A stretch of 64,000 bases of DNA from Prevotella sp. (GCA_017442825.1 JAFRYZ010000037.1:40585-104584); one strand, 5' to 3'; counted from the first letter of the stretch, positions 26,301 through 31,918 are shown. The notes: generated from the letters alone by a model not told the origin. Translations and numbers: made by a program.

Positions 26301-28346
26301 GTCTATCCAGCGTGAGCCGGCATTGGTGTTGTCTGTGGTCAGGGTGATGGGCAGATTGTTGACGGTTACTTCGAACTCTGCCGTAGTCAACTCAGTGACG
26401 GCATTGTTGACGGCACTGCTGCTGCTGACGGTGGCAGCCTGCACGCCATCGACCAGCAGGTTGTAGTTGTAGGTGCCTTGACTCTTATAGGTTTCGCCAT
26501 AACCTATCACAGCCTTGTACTTGCCGCGAGGCAGGGCTGAGGTTACGGTGGCGGTGGTGCCGCTCACCAGATTGCCTGCCATGCCGCCAGAACCGAGTGC
26601 CATAGCCCAGTAGCGGCCGTGACTGGTCTGCGGCAAGTCGAGGTCGGCACCGAGGATGGTCATGCCAGCCATGTCCTCGCCTTCCACCAAGAGTGTGGCC
26701 TTCGGGGTGTAGTCGTCTACCTGCAAGGAAGAGAGGTTCTGTTCGCTATAGCTGATGTTACTGGGTGTGCTGGTGGTGGTGATAGTCTGCGCGTAGTTGG
26801 GGCGCTCGCTGTTGGCTGCCACCTCGTAGAGTTTGTCGCCGCTGACAATGTAGCGGGGTACGGCAAACGACTTGTCGCCGTCGGTGTCGGTTTTGACGGT
26901 GGCAAGGGTGGTGCCGAGACTCGACTGCACGGTGAGGTCGTGAACCGGCGCTGCGTTCAGCTGAGCGGTATAAGCAGAACCGTCCCACAGCTGGCTGATG
27001 AGGTACTGGATGTCGCGCTTGACGAACTCGTTGGTCTGGTCGTCACGGTAGATGGCGAGCAAATCCTCAATGTGGTTGTTGATGCTGGCCTCCAGTCCGA
27101 TGTTCATGGTGTAGCCGATACCGCTGCCGCCGTCGGCATAATAACCGCCGGTGACGGGCACGGTCTTACCGCTTGCCGTGGAGAAGGTCGGCGCTCCCGT
27201 TGCGGTGAGTCCGGGGATGTTGAGCGTCAGCTCACGGTACTGGTTCTTGTTGTAGGTGGGCACCTTCACGTCGAAGGTGAGGTTGCCGTCAGCGTAGTTG
27301 ACGTTCTCTATCTGCAGGTTGTTGTAGATGTGGTAGTATTCCCATATCTCGTCGGCTGAGCCTACCCATGCGTTGTTGGTCACGTTGGATGCGGAACGAA
27401 GATGGCTCTTTATCTCGTCGCCCAGTCCGTGGGTACCGCCGATAATCATTCTGGTGCCGTCGGCAGCATCGACATTCGTCTTCCATGAACTCTCGTTACC
27501 TTGGAAAAAACTGCGGATATAGCCGCCCGTAGGCTTGTTGCTGAAGGTAGTGGGCATAGTTCCGTTAGTCCAGTCAACGATGGTTTTGCTGTTGTCAGGA
27601 TATGTGCTGGTGCTGTTCTGGAAGATGTTCCAGCACACACCACTATTCTGATTTCCGGCTTCAAGATAGTTGTGGTTGCCGTTGGGCTCTACCATCACCT
27701 TCAGACCGATGCCTACTTTGTTTGCCCACTGGGTGCTGTTGGCGGTCATCGCCGTAGAGATGTTTGCTACGGAACTGATGTCGTCAACGTCGTGCTGGGC
27801 GAAGCTCCAACCTGTGCGCAGCATCAGCTTGGCGTCGTTGGCATCAATGTGCGAGTAGTCGCTGCTGCCGTCCGACTTCAGCAGATACGGCATGATGGCT
27901 GAGGTCATGCGGTAGCGCTGCGTCTTGCCTACGTTGTCGGTATAGGTCATGGGCTGATAGTCGGCTGGATCGCTGCTCTCGCCCTGCATGTAGTACTTCT
28001 TGTACGGAACTGCGAGGAACTTTGTTCCGCCAGGCTGAATGCCTAAGTCCACGTTGGCGTTGATGTTGGGGTAGCCGTTCACCTCTGCCCAGTTGTTGGT
28101 CAGCTCGGTCTTACCCATGTCGTCGCTGGTGATAACGAGGGGGAAGGTCTTGTTGTACTTCACCCGTGCCATCTGGGGCGCGCCCTTGCCGGTACCCCCT
28201 TCGTCGGCATTGTATGCCGTTGCGGGTATCGTAACGGTGACGGTCTCGTAGCCTGTAACATCAGCCTGTGCAGTCATGGGAGTTCTCCCAAACAGGATGA
28301 TGCCGAGAAGCATCAATAGTTTCTGCATTACATTCTTCATATTCAT
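14364..28346 (-). CDS. Giant (4,660 aa) secreted multidomain repeat protein with type IX-like C-terminus
   Basis: A signal peptide (residues 1-28, hydrophobic LLMLLGIILFG) is followed by a possible polysaccharide-deacetylase-like domain at about 50-460 (VITSDDMG, WSFAQHDVDD, WVGSADEIWEYY). Next come a CBM6/35-like domain at 552-690 (LLVEGEDMAGM, WIDYIYFVQTG) and an Ig/FN3-like domain at 697-795. From about residue 800 to 4350 are repeated modules with IDKSGxxAL, YRSPFAxxYKYY, VYVGYDV and a G-x-PY-x-x-K-x-x-N motif found 12 times, 230-440 residues apart. A second Ig-like domain interrupts them near 1420-1530. The C-terminus has a beta-rich region and ends VYDLQGRKV...GIYIINGKKVVIK, like type IX sorting domains. 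Probably a cell-surface glycan-binding or glycan-modifying protein exported through SprA. Enzymatic activity is unproven. It follows the yhcG gene by 24 bases, with no clear promoter between. Confidence 0.85.
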   Translation of the reverse strand: MNMKNVMQKLLMLLGIILFGRTPMTAQADVTGYETVTVTIPATAYNADEGGTGKGAPQMARVKYNKTFPLVITSDDMGKTELTNNWAEVNGYPNINANVDLGIQPGGTKFLAVPYKKYYMQGESSDPADYQPMTYTDNVGKTQRYRMTSAIMPYLLKSDGSSDYSHIDANDAKLMLRTGWSFAQHDVDDISSVANISTAMTANSTQWANKVGIGLKVMVEPNGNHNYLEAGNQNSGVCWNIFQNSTSTYPDNSKTIVDWTNGTMPTTFSNKPTGGYIRSFFQGNESSWKTNVDAADGTRMIIGGTHGLGDEIKSHLRSASNVTNNAWVGSADEIWEYYHIYNNLQIENVNYADGNLTFDVKVPTYNKNQYRELTLNIPGLTATGAPTFSTASGKTVPVTGGYYADGGSGIGYTMNIGLEASINNHIEDLLAIYRDDQTNEFVKRDIQYLISQLWDGSAYTAQLNAAPVHDLTVQSSLGTTLATVKTDTDGDKSFAVPRYIVSGDKLYEVAANSERPNYAQTITTTSTPSNISYSEQNLSSLQVDDYTPKATLLVEGEDMAGMTILGADLDLPQTSHGRYWAMALGSGGMAGNLVSGTTATVTSALPRGKYKAVIGYGETYKSQGTYNYNLLVDGVQAATVSSSSAVNNAVTELTTAEFEVTVNNLPITLTTDNTNAGSRWIDYIYFVQTGTLEPQPPTAAIAASAGTTASIKTGNSITITANATQHGGSNYTGIKIYQCNDDAGTVSGDALATSNTETVSYTFTPSTAGTYYFKAVANDATLNDGTSEVITVTVVDNIDTYTLKIIDKSGSIALTTTVAAASLTTDPLPDAYRSPFAQNYKYYNTIAEAQANSGSAFATTDDWIQSTVYVGYDVDATKMAEGKVHAIWANGRYMHVIQNAGKSHNTQKSWHNAYSVQNQQYDVEGTDATRIGYSTGPYVQHNNITPTTLPFLDNSYMWELGTDPYNIKLKNKAYGFYQSSNAYNNQILYDVDEEASAETYCLLYWADKNGGNVDTSADYYRLMYKTDLTDDGVANKRTMYQWNNYWRINNDNNWNTYGKLYIKELPAININILNDAKEVECTLQGYFKSEATMPSDGTDNGTSYYTPFNLYRSYTSKHKWWYDAATTDAVSSGSAPDATKIENNGGNIYVTYTLDEVWGSGTFSDTKQPFHLYPSNGGTVYWYSVRLNPANSSYSWFLKANSDINQPLQNCNGTNLATSDYDSSHKEYYWAFKGTPYNLKIINMHHGDGYYLGVSKTATDIDAQTYLLPDTEDNNVTWEMTDGLSQNNMYPFFRLRASYNGENTSSANPLYISYNSSTPNNANLAKVAGGNQSIGLTEKTTTDITKVSLTADAAPYYVDEAITLTATAMPSPPGTDRVSSLVIEQEVEGVWTPVGTAYAGSDVAGVAEKDATTKTVTVTYDFTPTAEGTFNFRAHAVVDNEDQYSTAETTAGGDGDVVEIIATVKQLEPKNSSYTLTLIDKGGNELLTETSVPASRITNVNSLTNRNGDPFDNAYRSPLVTLYKYYEGTVAGKASAEAADVDNQVDWNTYTGTTVYVGYEVSDAIDLNGGKFSSLNDDASSLMQMRKARSASESTLVRDASKFGKMYLLKFKTNADYYSENGSDRRESNPTPSGSFVYPYTNGDGPIYVYDDARYQKQKDDGASTRTRWPWFLVSPNGDPYHVYVTSWQNAHATVTGKDANNKDVSTNYYSYLRTYYNSTTGTVVTNNVTDDPSTLDGSSNQILPTDYMILRGSGTDGLNYKLTTVAAISDGTTTERRTVTSIEQYWRNNPTAQLESGGEKNVTVVATDNATLESFGWKNYSAYVNAAKWDGSNYDNGKTKKYLNDNHWFQTISLGDGSLDIVEANIDGVLVLLDNHGWEIMRKPIVAKDDPDYETVKAALRKYDSPMVKQYKFYSTRNVKHKVAGYHKYDINRQTDTVTPTTPLTDAADRVDKDKTITSLADYEPHTSGGALTDLYVTYEVKDEYANSYTGAATEAATSASNFLLKQGSSYAKANGTAIESTSDASTADHWKLKPNFNIDAEMGYCYQGSGNSYDNELTQTALETLYYNGGTDSRNGFDPYNLQIQNATTSTYFTTNASTATLDAGAWSGNGSALNLQTIATRISPTGSDSKTLAVTNATFMAVQDQYGNMRLMPRFQHEQVVDNFATLADPATLSAYDATNAQTTQLTTPVTYHIIDNSGNDALQMTVTSGIGLSVPDALKSPMVSEYQFHSTQAHASAAETRATGDLTVAQEDVYVSYTVDATKMAAAKKYAISNASSNLYMHAVFQPVQTGSQQSQHYTLEYQSYDVKLPTVTDANTVNTGNLPFVDNTYLWSMGDDPYRVVLSNYGVNDYKYLKQNSSDSNNGYKAEFTDAASASTYCLLYWNGDTTSPYCSFRFVDPSNATETFTGETAQRYITSNVHQSNYRWQQDTSGSAEGTKFVIAELPEMNVNVVNAAGAVEYTLSGRYVAGATLPASNATPYFLQRAYVNSHTYYYTLAGAAASENVITAGTVPAAETLESNITEGKYNIYVRYELDSNWNSSNLFQVSNGENKHWYFLTSGNSSQRIYTDTDKNVKGSATVTDNTAKWALSGTPYALRIENRANEGYHIGVAADAASSTTNLMVYNEGDYVFDWELRLINFNNISAALDTKPVFLPQGAISNEAPLLYVQANGNNGLNWKNTNAAHFTFEDGMLVELVIIDKSGGEALTEGFTAAQVTAASGDPLSAELRSPFAKNFKYYDNATDAQNNSGENTVADLTAKIDQRVYVGYDVKTVEEGGLDFTGATGYTLRGGKRYMRALYNPADNHSVSNRWSLRNQSLDYVGATGAVDAETFPFLDNSHLWFFEGDPYNMKLKNKLSGWYAKQENNKNAGYRANMVTTDASSYCILYYTVENSSYYAFYNRDYNSYLYMNTGADGGSWRLQDTKRSEGQIYLRTPEQVNMNVVNPRNGEVESVMQTYYNEYNSGKTLTTIVPLFLQRSYTSGQTLYYSKADAAAATNAITAGTDQVVYASLTDGDSDGVKDIYLGYTLDSGWKIPEATDGDNFEYLLRTSASAGAGYWHRVNFANGATNYLYINNSGNLAKTNVAPSVTEETETSSITNDDKLKLWAFVGSPYSLKLLNMGSKGKYLGTDATAANNSQIKMVGASATNVISTWEMVQGLNRTGSTEPFLRLQNGLSGESPLLYLNDNGKLSEGSSQNGGSQIQWTYLKHTNGTDINFHLYNSDGNSMSLSGEAEQLSAGTGMLAAFQSAQPNLVRKFCTYEFYTSSDFAEEHKVTEVDQDATDIYVKWTGYTDDAPVFSTDVDNAQFYTMLGQYWIWVDSNDEIKYTNSGVNPNQEGVTTAGLHWSFIGTPYGLKIYNRGAKKYLKAASLASNAAVSLTGDAAEATDWELTDMGDNANQMSFSCKADNSLKWSSATAIGTTVNSKTLNNIIIPLQVYKEDGIERVDSLGYMFNYPATDETKLTASMLTSGSYGNRIYKHAFCDYTLYSDDALTEIVPAEGISFFGGAGQQKRGIWATYTVNEEDFRLAYLMSASKSGTTYFYYKNSSNFMASENGTDATALKQMARNNGDKIYRWQLTGDPYNLQITNLSMEGTPLGDDVIGYAQADENKLRLSNDVVNSVFEVIETADPSLDVAGETTWHVAFYLLPNESVSTRYTTGIDFYGGMLQSPFVYTNGAQPIDLTTAVLQHPLTWNVMLGGTNVATFSKPRVSEGVELTIDNMPESLRRHYLSYTGIYLESTCDGTAGSYTIPEYAVSDDDTGVNIYVKAEYTDDAPTFYDAAGTSSSDKWYMIHTGNNILYANNEGGINSKYEPNVTQTDRDNTQFHWRLVGTPYGVKLYNKSTQTYFTFPGTTTGTALTLTAQGSTLDLLDGNTADMAAISYQDGDVRVFASQTPAVNAGNYANGSTEFLSTRGISGLTLTLNFGSSSLRPDKTALTTTLGYQSVGKSLLGVMPETWRRAFCDYTYKWNGTAVTTVTDAMADSSDPIAITIDYEVNSPFDWSTATKDYTGKHWYYMVNNHCPNGELGKMVFRTNDPHLRVSKPLTQSELYLNYFEWCVIGDPYGFKMLNRYDPDQRYDEYIRVMDYRDNNNEGLQLEQNSTDTQNVFEMMPGLHSYNFWMHPVYAADYLAEYATDSYSYVGQNFNGSASIIPDEKKTSYQLQQTGQGNPANFRLEIQSDATLAEYVKYAGFVGGLKYDKVTDAMRADAADGDLSDEDKAAVRELVDDPVNIVQMTQGYYRIVPYTQEDGSDEHKYIRGYLDDRERTGSGGYNRNLKVETQTAAEYDPSTIFWFEGTTSDGTENGYPRYFIKTQGLSLDHTGLNSIDAESDYKCRYENLGGAIAQIKIASLTGDMPHDYLSCTSTATETSTDQCFDEQAGQYKTRFYMQKVGEGGNELSFKLKLNAAFGKSYASLYVPFDVEIPADIDAKPFYGVEDHNYSANPKADDKYTLFCRTLDYINPDYGEKIIPAATPVVIKSDDAAAEISFKVLNNAPHPDAKLRGDLDVNSERVNKISGIYLSIFDSRPELYTFGRENVYEGYTGETIDGKYTGRVGFFKRSTSALSKVLNPNRVFYISPFYNETQGSRGAAFVFEETPDIATGVSDVGTGVHSHQYSDGAVYDLQGRKVADDYESALSNRHLLKGIYIINGKKVVIK
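14367..14590 (-). other. Type IX secretion-like C-terminal sorting domain of the giant protein
   Basis: The last 75 residues carry the pattern V-Y-D-L-Q-G-R-K-V, then L-L-K-G-I-Y-I-I-N-G-K-K-V-V-I-K. This is the Por-secretion-tail-like ending common in Prevotella proteins. It points to export by the type IX system, whose translocon gene sprA is in this window. Confidence 0.7.
15296..25949 (-). repeat. Internal protein repeats of the giant gene (12 PY-motif modules)
   Basis: The G-x-PY-x-x-K-x-x-N motif is encoded near 25448, 24633, 23303, 22103, 21318, 20550, 19780, 18990, 18274, 17587, 16828 and 16142. Most units are 690-820 bp apart; two early ones are 1.2-1.3 kb apart. The DNA copies are diverged, so the duplication is old and recombination between copies is not obvious. 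Confidence 0.85.
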
Positions 28347-28370
28347 TTCGTTTTTATTTATTATTTTCGA

Positions 28371-29522
28371 CTATTTATTGTTTTCTACGTCAAACTCAGC
28401 TTCAATTTCTTCAATACTTGGCAAACTGGAACGTAAGTCTTTAGGTAAAGCTTGCCCCAGTTCATATTCAGATATACCAATTGGCTTACTGATGTCTCTG
28501 AGAGCATATTCAGCCTTGACCTTATCTTTCGTCTTGCAAAGCAACAACCCGACAGTCCTGTTGTCACCTTCACGGCATAGCACATCGTCAACTGCCGAAC
28601 AATAAAAATTGAGTTTTCCTATATATTCAGGTACAAATTCCGTATTCTTCAATTCGACAACCATATAGCGATGCAAGAATGTATTATACATGAGCAAGTC
28701 GATATAATAATCGGAACCGGAAACGGAAATATGATACTGCCTCCCCATGAAAGCGAAGCCTGCCCCCATTTCTAACAGGAATTGCTGCACATGTTCTACC
28801 AATCCTATTTCAATATCGCGCTCATTATATTCATCAGTAAAGGTAAGCATGTCGAAAATATAGGGATCCTTGAGCAAGGAACTTATACTTTTTGCTTCCA
28901 CAGCAGGCAACGTGGCTTCAAAGTTGTTTGCCAATGCCCCATGTTTACCATAGTAATCCAACTTGATGGCTTCAGTCAGAAAATCCTTACTCCAATGAGA
29001 GGATATGCACTGCATCATGTACCAATATCGGGCTTTTAGGTCTTTTACACGCTGCATAAGAATGACGTTATGCGTCCAATGCAGATGTCGGATGGGCAAT
29101 GAGAAGTTGTATTCTGGCAATTGCGCAACCGACGGCTGCGTAATTGTATAATTATGCAGTTCCGCTTTTTCTGTATGCAATTGTGCAACCGGCGGTTGCG
29201 CAATTGTTGAGACAGATTTGACCATTGTCAACTCCTGATTATATTCTTCATAGAACTGAACCATGCACTGGAGGTTTCTGACAGAAAAGCCTTTTTCCTT
29301 TGGATACTCGTTTTTCATATCTTCCGATAACCTCGAAAGAACTTTCTTTCCCCATCCATCACGCTTTTGGCAGTCGCTAATGATTCTGCCAATATCCCAA
29401 TACATCCTGAGAAGCTCTTCGTTTGCAGCATATACAGCACGACACTGAGCCGTTGCCACACGCTGTTTCACAAAACGCAGCAACGCAGGATAATTCTCTA
29501 TGCCTGTACTGTTAGCTTTCAT
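28371..29522 (-). CDS. YhcG/DUF1016-type PDDEXK nuclease-domain protein
   Basis: This 383-residue protein has the DUF1016 N-terminal helical domain (YWDIGRIISDCQKRDGWGKKVLSRLSEDM) and the C-terminal nuclease-like domain (FMGRQYHISVSGSDYYIDLLMYN, YMVVELKN). The last two contain the D and E-x-K of a PD-(D/E)xK active site. Members are found in restriction and mobile contexts, but their role is unknown. Between the domains lies a repeat-derived linker (STIAQPPVAQL, then TITQPSVAQL) encoded by two 29-bp palindromes. A -7-like TAATTTTG (29534-29527) sits only four bases before the ATG, so the mRNA may be nearly leaderless or start further upstream. The giant gene follows after 24 bases. Confidence 0.88.
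   Translation of the reverse strand: MKANSTGIENYPALLRFVKQRVATAQCRAVYAANEELLRMYWDIGRIISDCQKRDGWGKKVLSRLSEDMKNEYPKEKGFSVRNLQCMVQFYEEYNQELTMVKSVSTIAQPPVAQLHTEKAELHNYTITQPSVAQLPEYNFSLPIRHLHWTHNVILMQRVKDLKARYWYMMQCISSHWSKDFLTEAIKLDYYGKHGALANNFEATLPAVEAKSISSLLKDPYIFDMLTFTDEYNERDIEIGLVEHVQQFLLEMGAGFAFMGRQYHISVSGSDYYIDLLMYNTFLHRYMVVELKNTEFVPEYIGKLNFYCSAVDDVLCREGDNRTVGLLLCKTKDKVKAEYALRDISKPIGISEYELGQALPKDLRSSLPSIEEIEAEFDVENNK
29118..29206. repeat. Two 29-bp palindromes translated inside yhcG
   Basis: Copies at 29118-29146 and 29178-29206, exactly 60 bp apart, each read CAATTG-x-GCAACCG-x-CGGTTGC-x-CAATTG with a few changes. The 60-bp period keeps the frame. Confidence 0.88.
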
Positions 29523-29534
29523 ATCTCAAAATTA

Positions 29535-29925
29535 TTTTCTTCTTTGCCCTTGTTAACAACTTATTGCTCAAAACACTCCTAAACGCTCGGCACTACCCCC
29601 TCTCAGCCTGTAGGCTTGCGGAGGTCGGCGGTCTACACCTGTCAGAGTATGTGCTGTATATGTTGTGTCATGGCCTTCAGTTTGAGCTTTTATCTTATTT
29701 TCAACTCCAATTCTACGAAAGAAAGTAGCCGAGTACAGTGAAAAAAGTATGACATACGACCTTTGCGTCCGTATAACAATGCTTCTTAGTACCTTAGGCT
29801 AACCCATTTAAAAGTTTTCTTTATCCTTAGTTCTCATGCACTTCCGCCACCCGTTTACCGCTGCTTTGAGCCACAAATAACCTCAAGCAACAAGGAATGA
29901 CTTCAGAATGCACAGACTAACACGG
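29535..29925 (-). ncRNA. Candidate structured non-coding RNA or long 5' leader
   Basis: A consensus promoter (29928-29959) fires toward yhcG, but no reading frame starts until 29522. The stretch contains a composite hairpin: TAGCC-GA-GTAC (29726-29736) pairs with GTAC-CTTA-GGCTA (29789-29801). Inside it ATACGAC (29754-29760) pairs with GTCCGTAT (29767-29774). Nearer the 3' end are AGCCTGTAGGCT (29605-29616), and ACCCCC (29595-29600) facing GGAGGT (29620-29625). It is not recognisable as RNase P, tmRNA or SRP RNA. It could be a 6S-like RNA or a structured leader of yhcG. Confidence 0.35.
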
Positions 29926-29927
29926 TG

Positions 29928-29959
29928 CAAAAATAAACAATAATTCTCTATCCTACAAA
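29928..29959 (-). promoter_or_regulatory. Consensus promoter facing a 400-base non-coding stretch
   Basis: On the minus strand TTTG (29959-29956), 20 bases and TATTTTTG (29935-29928) give TTTG-N20-TAnnTTTG. The nearest gene start is about 400 bases downstream. Confidence 0.7.
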
Positions 29960-30020
29960 CTTTTTAACAAAAAAGTAAGGAAAACATTTAAATAAGGTGA
30001 TGAAAGGGGGGGGTAGCAGG

Positions 30021-30152
30021 GATACCATCGCATGGTAAACACGATACCAAGTGACGGTATCAACGATACCATACACTGGTACTGACAATACCAAGTGCTG
30101 GTACTCGCACTACCAACGTCTGGTACTCGCAGTACCAAATGTTGGTATCGGT
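30021..30152. repeat. 22-bp tandem hairpin array, six units
   Basis: Six gapless 22-bp units start at 30021, 30043, 30065, 30087, 30109 and 30131, followed by a partial unit. Each has TACCA, six variable bases, then GGTA (mostly TGGTA), so each unit is a small hairpin. The loop and linker bases vary while the arms are kept. Confidence 0.93.
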
Positions 30153-30462
30153 TTGGTATTGAGAAATCATGTGGCAGCATCATCGAAATCCGCTTGTTTA
30201 CGTTCATATCTAAGAGTATTAAAAAGTGCTGCAACATCTGCCACATCTGCAACACTTCCTCATTATCAAGCGGTTACGCGTGGCAGAAAGGTGGCAGATG
30301 TGGCAGAAAAGCCGTCAATTAACACTTAATTAACATCTTCTTAACAGATTTTATACGATTTTTTTGGGGAAAAACGGCAAAAAAAATGGTGAAAGCGAGT
30401 TTTTTAAAGAAAGAAGTGTGTTCCGTTGTTAAAAGGCGAAAGTAAAAATTAAAGGAGGGAGG

Positions 30463-31830
30463 CTATCTGCACAGCAAGGCACAGACACGATCCTGGAAGT
30501 CACGCCCGACCTTTGCCTTGGGGATGCCCATGTTGATGATGGAGAAGCACAGACGGTGACCATTGGCGGCGGTGCAATAGCCGGCAAGGGCACTGACTCC
30601 CGTCACGGTGCCGGTCTTCGCCTGCACGTTACCTTGTGCCTTTGTACCTTTCATGCGACTCTTCAGTGTTCCATCGACACCAGCAACAGGGAGTGACGGC
30701 AGTAATTTCTCGATGATTTCGGGCTTTTTTGCAGCATAACGCAATAATTGCACCTCCATGTCGGGCGTCACATAGTTGTATAAGGACAGGCCGCTGCCGT
30801 CTGCAACATGGATGAGTTTCTGGTCAGCACCGGCACGGGTGACGAGTCGGTCGATATAACTGCGGGCTGGTTTTACGCCGGCACCACGTCCTCCCTGCTG
30901 GTGGGCAATCTGATAGAACAACGACTCGGCATACCAGTTATCGCTGCGCTTCATCATCGGCACGAGGACATCGGCAAGGTCATGGGTACGGGTAGCGACA
31001 AGGGTGGTGGCAGCAGGTGCCGCCGACTGACCGATGCCACCAAGGACGGTGATGCCGACAGCGTTCAAAGCTGACAGCAGACGGGAAGCAGCCTCATCCT
31101 TACCACCGACGAGCAGCGGCGACAGGTTGGGGTTGTCGTCGTCCCAGCACCAGCCTTCGCCCCACTTGTCGGCATCACGGAAGGTACGGTCTTCGTAGAT
31201 GCTGCCTGTAATGGTGTCGATGCCCAACACCTTCACCGCATCGGCAAAGGCACGGATGTCAGCATCGCTGAACAAAGGGTCCATGCCACCAACGAGGTAG
31301 AGGGAGCCGGATAGGGTTGAAGGTTGAGGGTTGAGGGCTGAAAGTTGAAAGTTGAGGGAGGATTTGTCGGACGAGTCGGACGGGGCGGAGTTGTCAGACT
31401 GGTCGGACAATGCTGGTGGGGGGACGATGGTGCCGGAGTAGCGGAGGGCGGTCTTAAACAGATAGTTGCCACCGAGGAGATCAAGGGCAGCAATGGCGGT
31501 GACGACCTTCTGCGTAGAAGCAGGACGCATGCGCCAACACTCGTTGTGACGGAACAGACAGCTGTCGGCATCGAGGTCCCAGACCTCCATGCCCACCTGC
31601 GTGGTCTCAAAGAGCTTTTCCTGCACCATTATGGTCAACTGATAACGCACCGCCTCATCCCAAGGCAACTCCTGCGGCACGGAGCCGATGGCAAACGTGT
31701 CGGCGAATATCGTATCGGCAACGATGGTGTCGGCAGATGCTATAGAGGTCGTGGAGAACACAGCTTGTGCTTGCAAAGAAAGAAGGCAGGCTACAAGACT
31801 GGGGACGGCAATAAGATGGGGAGTTTTCAT
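30463..31830 (-). CDS. dacB: D-alanyl-D-alanine carboxypeptidase/endopeptidase (PBP4 type)
   Basis: This 455-residue class C-type penicillin-binding protein trims or opens peptidoglycan cross-links in the periplasm. Seen: a signal peptide (residues 1-24), the active-site ASTQK (SxxK), SDN in MKRSDNWYAESL (SxN) and KTGTVTGVSALAGY (KTG). Length is close to the family norm. Just after the SxxK region lies a low-complexity stretch, SDQSDNSAPSDSSDKSS then LNFQLSALNPQPSTLS. It is encoded by a 9-bp array followed directly by a 7-bp array. It sits 123 bases downstream (minus direction) of nadB, with a palindrome and another 9-bp array between. Confidence 0.93.
   Translation of the reverse strand: MKTPHLIAVPSLVACLLSLQAQAVFSTTSIASADTIVADTIFADTFAIGSVPQELPWDEAVRYQLTIMVQEKLFETTQVGMEVWDLDADSCLFRHNECWRMRPASTQKVVTAIAALDLLGGNYLFKTALRYSGTIVPPPALSDQSDNSAPSDSSDKSSLNFQLSALNPQPSTLSGSLYLVGGMDPLFSDADIRAFADAVKVLGIDTITGSIYEDRTFRDADKWGEGWCWDDDNPNLSPLLVGGKDEAASRLLSALNAVGITVLGGIGQSAAPAATTLVATRTHDLADVLVPMMKRSDNWYAESLFYQIAHQQGGRGAGVKPARSYIDRLVTRAGADQKLIHVADGSGLSLYNYVTPDMEVQLLRYAAKKPEIIEKLLPSLPVAGVDGTLKSRMKGTKAQGNVQAKTGTVTGVSALAGYCTAANGHRLCFSIINMGIPKAKVGRDFQDRVCALLCR
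31314..31362. repeat. 7-bp tandem array, seven units, inside dacB
   Basis: GGGTTGA, AGGTTGA, GGGTTGA, GGGCTGA, AAGTTGA (twice) and GGGAGGA. It joins the 9-bp array at 31363 without a gap. Read on the coding strand it gives the LNFQLSALNPQPSTL segment. Confidence 0.92.
31363..31407. repeat. 9-bp-period array, five units (NNNGTCGGA), inside dacB
   Basis: TTTGTCGGA, CGAGTCGGA, CGGGGCGGA, GTTGTCAGA and CTGGTCGGA. Coding strand gives SDQ-SDN-SAP-SDS-SDK. It directly abuts the heptamer array. Confidence 0.92.
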
Positions 31831-31856
31831 TATTTGTGATGGGGGTATGGGGGTAT

Positions 31857-31901
31857 GGGCTAGATAGGATAGATTTACTAGAGAAACTAGAGGGACTAGA
31901 A
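31857..31901. repeat. 9-bp-period array, five units (NNACTAGAG)
   Basis: GGGCTAGAT, AGGATAGAT, TTACTAGAG, AAACTAGAG and GGACTAGAA lie in the nadB-dacB gap. Immediately before it is a GGGGGTAT repeat. The period equals that of the other arrays but the sequence differs. Confidence 0.85.
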
Positions 31902-31918
31902 AGTATATCAGGGTTAAT

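Larger units (their letters stand above)
29523..30462. other. Gene-poor stretch of 940 bases
   Basis: No convincing coding sequence. Contents, left to right: the candidate RNA, the promoter, a short G run, the 22-bp hairpin array, a 13-bp inverted repeat of CTGCCACATCTGC (30238-30250 with 30294-30306), and an AT-rich stretch up to the 3' end of dacB. Confidence 0.7.

Noticed and set aside
30021-30152. CRISPR array
   Set aside because: Units are contiguous 22-bp imperfect hairpins with no spacers, and no cas gene is nearby.
29953-30255. 100-codon minus-strand frame over the 22-bp array
   Set aside because: It is produced by the repeat (RYQHLVLRVPD-type text), has no ribosome site or homology signal.
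30238-30306. Attachment or transposon ends from the CTGCCACATCTGC inverted repeat
   Set aside because: No transposase or integrase is between or near the copies; recorded only as an inverted repeat.
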